DNA of 64,000 bases. Origin: Erysipelotrichaceae bacterium. Its GTDB lineage: Bacteria > Bacillota_I > Bacilli_A > Erysipelotrichales > Coprobacillaceae. The stretch spans positions 1 to 64,000 of the forward strand of contig JAETPY010000001.1 in the NCBI GenBank assembly GCA_021770925.1, written 5' to 3'. The notes under the pieces were generated by a model. That model did not search any database and was not told the origin of the DNA. It was given only the letters and a program-made list of their open reading frames with translations. A program made the position numbers and the translations under genes. Of this stretch, positions 59,556 to 64,000 are shown piece by piece (positions within the stretch are counted from its first letter, which is position 1; each line of letters begins with the position of its first letter).

Positions 59556-59836
59556 AAAAACAAATTATTAATAAATGCAGCTAAATTAATAATAATAAAG
59601 ATAAAACCAACTAAAAATAAATATAAATACAGTTTGATTTGTTTTTCTCTTCTATAATTATTAAATAAAGCCAGCATTGCGCAGATAATTAATATCATAG
59701 CAATGATATAAAAAGTGACAATACTAATAAATGATTTAGTTAAAAGTCCTGCAGCAAAAATGAATGTTCCTACTGCATAAGCTAAAATTGAAGTGATTAT
59801 TAAACGCTTACTATTTTCTTCCATAAAATTCTCCAT
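59552..59836 (-). CDS. Hypothetical small membrane protein (3 TM)
   Basis: 94 aa, hydrophobic; abuts deoB. Confidence 0.6.
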   Translation of the reverse strand: MENFMEENSKRLIITSILAYAVGTFIFAAGLLTKSFISIVTFYIIAMILIICAMLALFNNYRREKQIKLYLYLFLVGFIFIIINLAAFINNLFL

Positions 59837-61017
59837 TAAATTAATTTATCTAAAATTGAACTACCAATTGATGGTAAAGAAACTTCAAAATTATCAGCAA
59901 TAGTTGCACCAATAACAGCAAAAGAATCCATTTCGTCTAATTGACATGGTCTAAGCATTTCTTTTGAATAAATTATTAATGGTACTTGTTCACGAGTATG
60001 ATCAGTACCTCTATATGTAGGATCATTACCATGATCAGCAGTTATCATCAATAAATCATCATGTCTTAAATATTTCATCAATTCTTCTAGCTGAGTATCA
60101 AATTCTTTAATTGCCTTACCATATCCTTTTGGATCGCGACGATGACCATAAACAGCATCAAAATCAACTAAATTAATAAAACACAGTCCTGTAAAGTTAG
60201 TTTTGGCTAATTCGATTGTTTTTTCCATTCCATCATGATTATTAACAGTTTTTACCTTTCTGGTAATTCCTTGATTATCAAAAATATCAGGTATTTTGCC
60301 AACACCAATTACATCATAATTATGATTTTTCAATGTATCTAAAACAGTTTGATCAGACGGCGCTAATGCCAAATCATGCCGATTTGCTGTTCTCTTAAAT
60401 TTCCCTGCTTTTTTTCCTATGTATGGTCGTGCGATTATCCGCCCTACTTTCCAACGCTCATCCATTGCTAACTCACGAGCAATTTTACAAGCATCATATA
60501 ATTCTTGTAAAGAAATAATTTCTTCGTTAGCAGCTATTTGAAATACCGAATCAGCTGAAGTATAAACGATCCAGTCTCCTGTTTTAATTTGATGTTCACC
60601 ATATTCATCAAGTATTTCTGTACCACTAGCTGCCTTATTACCAACGCATTTACGACCTGTTTTTTCTTCAAACAATTTAATAAATTCATCAGGGAAACCG
60701 GTTTCTGTAAAGGTAACAAATGGTTTTTCAGTTTTTAACCCCATTATTTCCCAATGACCTGTCATAGTATCTTTACCATTGGAAACTTCATTTAATGCTA
60801 AAGTATAGCCAAGCTGTAATCTTAAGGGATGTATTCCTCTAAAGTTACCGAGATTACCTAACCCTAATCCTTCTAAATTTGGTAGATCAAGTCCATTACA
60901 ATAATCGCAGATATGTTTTAATGTGTTAGCACCTTTATCATTGAAAGAAATGGCATCTTTTGCATTACCAATTCCTAAAGAATCACATACAATTAAAAAA
61001 ATCCGTTTATATTTCAT
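59836..61017 (-). CDS. deoB: Phosphopentomutase
   Basis: IFLIVCDSLGIGNAKDA, DTMTGHWEIMG, TADHGNDPTYRGTDHTREQVPLIIYS. Confidence 0.95.
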   Translation of the reverse strand: MKYKRIFLIVCDSLGIGNAKDAISFNDKGANTLKHICDYCNGLDLPNLEGLGLGNLGNFRGIHPLRLQLGYTLALNEVSNGKDTMTGHWEIMGLKTEKPFVTFTETGFPDEFIKLFEEKTGRKCVGNKAASGTEILDEYGEHQIKTGDWIVYTSADSVFQIAANEEIISLQELYDACKIARELAMDERWKVGRIIARPYIGKKAGKFKRTANRHDLALAPSDQTVLDTLKNHNYDVIGVGKIPDIFDNQGITRKVKTVNNHDGMEKTIELAKTNFTGLCFINLVDFDAVYGHRRDPKGYGKAIKEFDTQLEELMKYLRHDDLLMITADHGNDPTYRGTDHTREQVPLIIYSKEMLRPCQLDEMDSFAVIGATIADNFEVSLPSIGSSILDKLI

Positions 61018-61058
61018 TTTTCCTCCATTTCCTGCATAATCTATGCAATTATTTTTAT

Positions 61059-61958
61059 CTAAATTTTTTTAGTTCGTGGATGAAACTGCTGGTATTCATT
61101 TTTTATCTTTTGATTTGAAATATGAGTATATATTGTTGTTGTACTAATATCGCTATGTCCTAACAGTTCTTGGATTGAACGTAAATCAGCCCCATTTTCT
61201 AAAAGATGAGTAGCAAAACTATGGCGAATAGTATGTGGAGATACTTTTTTATTTATTGATGTTTGGTTAATAATCTGCTTTAAAATAAGATAAAATTCCT
61301 CTCGACTTAATTTATTACCATGATTATTAAAAAATAATAAAGAAGATTCTTTTTTTATAAATTTTTCACGGTAGTGATTTAAATACTCATCCAATATCTT
61401 TTTAGCAATATCACCAATAGGAATAATTCGTTCTTTATCTCCTTTTCCAATAACTTTTATATATCCCATATAAATATTCACTGAGCCTACATTTAAATTA
61501 ATTAATTCAGATACACGTAGTCCTGTAGCATACATTAATTCTAACATGCAACGGTTACGTGAACTTAAATGATTATCAACAGTAATACTATCTAAAACTT
61601 CCTGCATTTCCTGGATACTTAAAACTACAGGTAATTTTTTATCAACTTTAGGTAAATCAAAACTGTTTATAATATTAACATCAATAATTTTTTCTTTCAT
61701 TAAAAAAGTAAAAAACATCCTTAATGAAACCAGTTTCCTTGTTATTGAAGCCGCGCTGTTACTTTTTGATAATTCTTTTAAATAAAGGCGGATATGTTCT
61801 TTAGAAATATTTTCTATTTCATTAATTTGATGGATATTTTTTAAATAATCAGAAAACCTATTTAAATCATTTAAATAAGCTATGATAGTATTTTTACTTA
61901 GACCTTTTTCAACGATCAAATATTGTTTATATTCATTTAAACTATCTTTTAACAGCAC
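61059..61958 (-). CDS. xerD: Site-specific tyrosine recombinase XerD
   Basis: ELMYATGLRVSELINL, SPHTIRHSFATHLLENGADLRSIQELLGHSDISTTTIYTH. Confidence 0.93.
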   Translation of the reverse strand: MLLKDSLNEYKQYLIVEKGLSKNTIIAYLNDLNRFSDYLKNIHQINEIENISKEHIRLYLKELSKSNSAASITRKLVSLRMFFTFLMKEKIIDVNIINSFDLPKVDKKLPVVLSIQEMQEVLDSITVDNHLSSRNRCMLELMYATGLRVSELINLNVGSVNIYMGYIKVIGKGDKERIIPIGDIAKKILDEYLNHYREKFIKKESSLLFFNNHGNKLSREEFYLILKQIINQTSINKKVSPHTIRHSFATHLLENGADLRSIQELLGHSDISTTTIYTHISNQKIKNEYQQFHPRTKKI

Positions 61959-62027
61959 TTATATTCACCTCATTTATCGTAATCAATTATATCACGATTA
62001 AAATTAAAATTTCCATTAATTTGGTAA

Positions 62028-62591
62028 CTAAAGTGCATAAACCTTAAAGGCCATCGATAGAGTTACAATAATTAAAATAATTATTACATAATCTAAAATA
62101 TAATTAATTATCTTTCGACTATTAAAAACTTCTCTAGTAATAAATGAGATTGTAAGACAGTTCAACGACAACCTCAAAGATATTATTGAAATGACATATG
62201 TTAAAATAAGCTCGATAAATAACTGTGGTATATATCCTAAAAAGAACATACCTATTTTAAAATCATTTAAAGTGAAATAAAAAATGGTTGCTAGAGTAAA
62301 CTGCATTCCTTTGGTAAAAATAATAAAACTATTAAAGAAAACACCTAGAAAACTTGTTGAAATTAACAAAGATAAAAATATGTATATACCAGTAATTGTC
62401 ATATATAAATTATAATTATTGGTAATTTCATTATCTTTACAAAAAAATATATATTTACATAAATCAATTAGGCTTTCACTGCCATAAAAATAATAAATAA
62501 TTCCAAATATAACACCACAGCTTAATAAAACAAAAGAAAAAAGATTAATTAATAATTTTTCATTTTTAAAAATTTTATTTAAAATGCCCAT
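62028..62591 (-). CDS. spoIIM: Stage II sporulation protein M-like (SpoIIM)
   Basis: 187 aa, multi-TM; position spoIIM-xerD-deoB as in B. subtilis. Confidence 0.7.
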   Translation of the reverse strand: MGILNKIFKNEKLLINLFSFVLLSCGVIFGIIYYFYGSESLIDLCKYIFFCKDNEITNNYNLYMTITGIYIFLSLLISTSFLGVFFNSFIIFTKGMQFTLATIFYFTLNDFKIGMFFLGYIPQLFIELILTYVISIISLRLSLNCLTISFITREVFNSRKIINYILDYVIIILIIVTLSMAFKVYAL

Positions 62592-62641
62592 AAATTGTCC
62601 TCCGTTTATACAACTTATGAGCAGGATAATTATTTATTCAT

Positions 62642-63841
62642 TTATTTTAAATATTTCTTTTGAATTACTTTATTTGAAATAGCAGAAGCTTTAGTTACAA
62701 TTGGTTTTTCAAATTTATTATTGATGTCTTCTAAAATGCTTTGTATTGTTTCTTTGTCATTATTATTTTTAGAGGAATCAAAAATAGTTAATTGTTCTTT
62801 ATAATTTTTTTTATTAATTGTATTGTTTAAACTAATTCCTAATAATCGTACTGGTCTGCCATCATAATTGCTGTCAAAAAGCATTTTTGCAACAGAAAGA
62901 ATCGTTTCGTAATCATTTATATAAGAATTAATTGTGGTTTGCCGATTAACACTTTCAAAACGGGTATATTTAATAGTAATTGAAATAGAATTAGAAATAA
63001 GATTTCTTTTTATTGCACGTATCGAAACCTGTCTAGCTAATCGTTTTAAAGTATCTCTTAAAATAATTTCATCTAAAGTATCGTAAGGTAATGTTGTAGA
63101 ATTACCAACGGATTTTAATTCGTTTTGCTTAGCATTAACGGTTCGATTATCAATGCCATTAGCTTTACGATATAATAATAAGGCATTTTTACCAATAATT
63201 TGCCGTAATTTGTTATAATTATTATAATTTGCGATATCACCAATTGTTTTGATTCCAACCTCTTTTAAACGAGGCTGTGTCTTTTTTCCAATTCCAAACA
63301 TATCCTTGATATCTAAGGGCCACATCAGCTCTTTTATATTTGAACGGGTTAAAACTGTAATACCCATTGGTTTTTTCATATCACTAGCCATTTTTGCTAA
63401 AAATTTATTTGGTGAAATACCAATTGAACATTTAAGATTCAACTGATGATAAACCTTTTCTTGTATCTCTTTAGCTAATTGTATAGGATGACAGTTTCTT
63501 TTTTGTATTACTTTAGTAACATCTACATAACATTCATCAATACTGGCAACTTCTAAAATTTCACTATATGATGCAATAATATTAAAAAATTCATTAGATA
63601 AGCGATGATATAATTCAAAATCTGCAGGAAGAACAATTAGATGTTTGCATTTTTGATATGCTTGAAATAAGGGCATTGCTGAATGGATGCCTAATTTACG
63701 AGCTTCATATGAAGCAGTAGTAATGATACTACGTTTTGATTTACCAGAAATTACAAGCGGCTTTCCTTCTAAACTAGGATTTCGAGATATTTCAGCACTA
63801 GCATAAAATGCATTTAAATCAATATGAAAAATTATTTGCAT
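62642..63841 (-). CDS. dinB: DNA polymerase IV
   Basis: IIFHIDLNAFYASAEISRNPSLEGKPLVI, EVASIDECYVDVT, GISPNKFLAKMASDMKKPMG. Confidence 0.95.
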   Translation of the reverse strand: MQIIFHIDLNAFYASAEISRNPSLEGKPLVISGKSKRSIITTASYEARKLGIHSAMPLFQAYQKCKHLIVLPADFELYHRLSNEFFNIIASYSEILEVASIDECYVDVTKVIQKRNCHPIQLAKEIQEKVYHQLNLKCSIGISPNKFLAKMASDMKKPMGITVLTRSNIKELMWPLDIKDMFGIGKKTQPRLKEVGIKTIGDIANYNNYNKLRQIIGKNALLLYRKANGIDNRTVNAKQNELKSVGNSTTLPYDTLDEIILRDTLKRLARQVSIRAIKRNLISNSISITIKYTRFESVNRQTTINSYINDYETILSVAKMLFDSNYDGRPVRLLGISLNNTINKKNYKEQLTIFDSSKNNNDKETIQSILEDINNKFEKPIVTKASAISNKVIQKKYLK

Positions 63842-63853
63842 TGCATATACCTC

Positions 63854-64000
63854 CTAAATAAAGATTAACTGCACACAAATCATATAGCTGGCTGTTCCAG
63901 CAATAATAGATAACAAAGTATTATTTTTAAATAAATGAACTATAATCGTAACAAAAATAGCTATAATCTCTGGTAAACCATGATTTGAATTAAAGAAATC
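63854..64000 (-). CDS. AzlD-like branched-chain amino acid transporter, C-terminal part (truncated by window end)
   Basis: Manual minus-strand translation: DFFNSNHGLPEIIAIFVTIIVHLFKNNTLLSIIAGTASYMICVQLIFI*. Confidence 0.6.
   Translation of the reverse strand, partial: DFFNSNHGLPEIIAIFVTIIVHLFKNNTLLSIIAGTASYMICVQLIFI

Noticed and set aside
61059-61958. XerD as integrase of a mobile element
   Set aside because: Synteny with spoIIM and deoB and no att-like repeats or cargo genes point to the chromosomal dimer-resolution recombinase.

Overview
The window is an AT-rich, gene-dense chromosomal segment from a spore-forming Firmicute. Gene order and divergence suggest Erysipelotrichia or a relative, but this is inferred from content only. 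Most of it is housekeeping DNA with recognisable Bacillus-like synteny: dpaA-dpaB-(AK-like)-(DapA-like)-rnjB-like-spoIIIE-...-ymfF/ymfH; 6S-like RNA-ynzC-tkt-(unknown)-yneF; plsY-parE-parC; yqeH-yhbY-nadD/yqeK-rsfS-yqeM-mtnN; and spoIIM-xerD-deoB. I found no rRNA, tRNA, CRISPR array, prophage or IS element, and no clear new multi-gene defence or mobile system. The observations most worth a second look are: (1) a possible divergent SirA (DnaA-inhibitor) positional ortholog between tkt and yneF; (2) a dipicolinate operon whose DapA-like gene has lost all its catalytic residues, next to an RNase J2-like protein with an eroded metal site; (3) a panD-panC-BASS (PanS-like) operon without panB or panE, in which the transporter has an in-frame TGA at a likely Trp codon, preceded by a structured leader and terminator; (4) paired palindromic operators in the panT-coaBC-coaX promoter; (5) a TTGTATACAA operator shared by the citrate synthase and ACT/PFL promoters; (6) a 6S-like RNA; and (7) a 35-bp near-perfect palindrome on a short terminated transcription unit upstream of feoAB. 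All alignments were done by eye and from memory, so each needs a database check.
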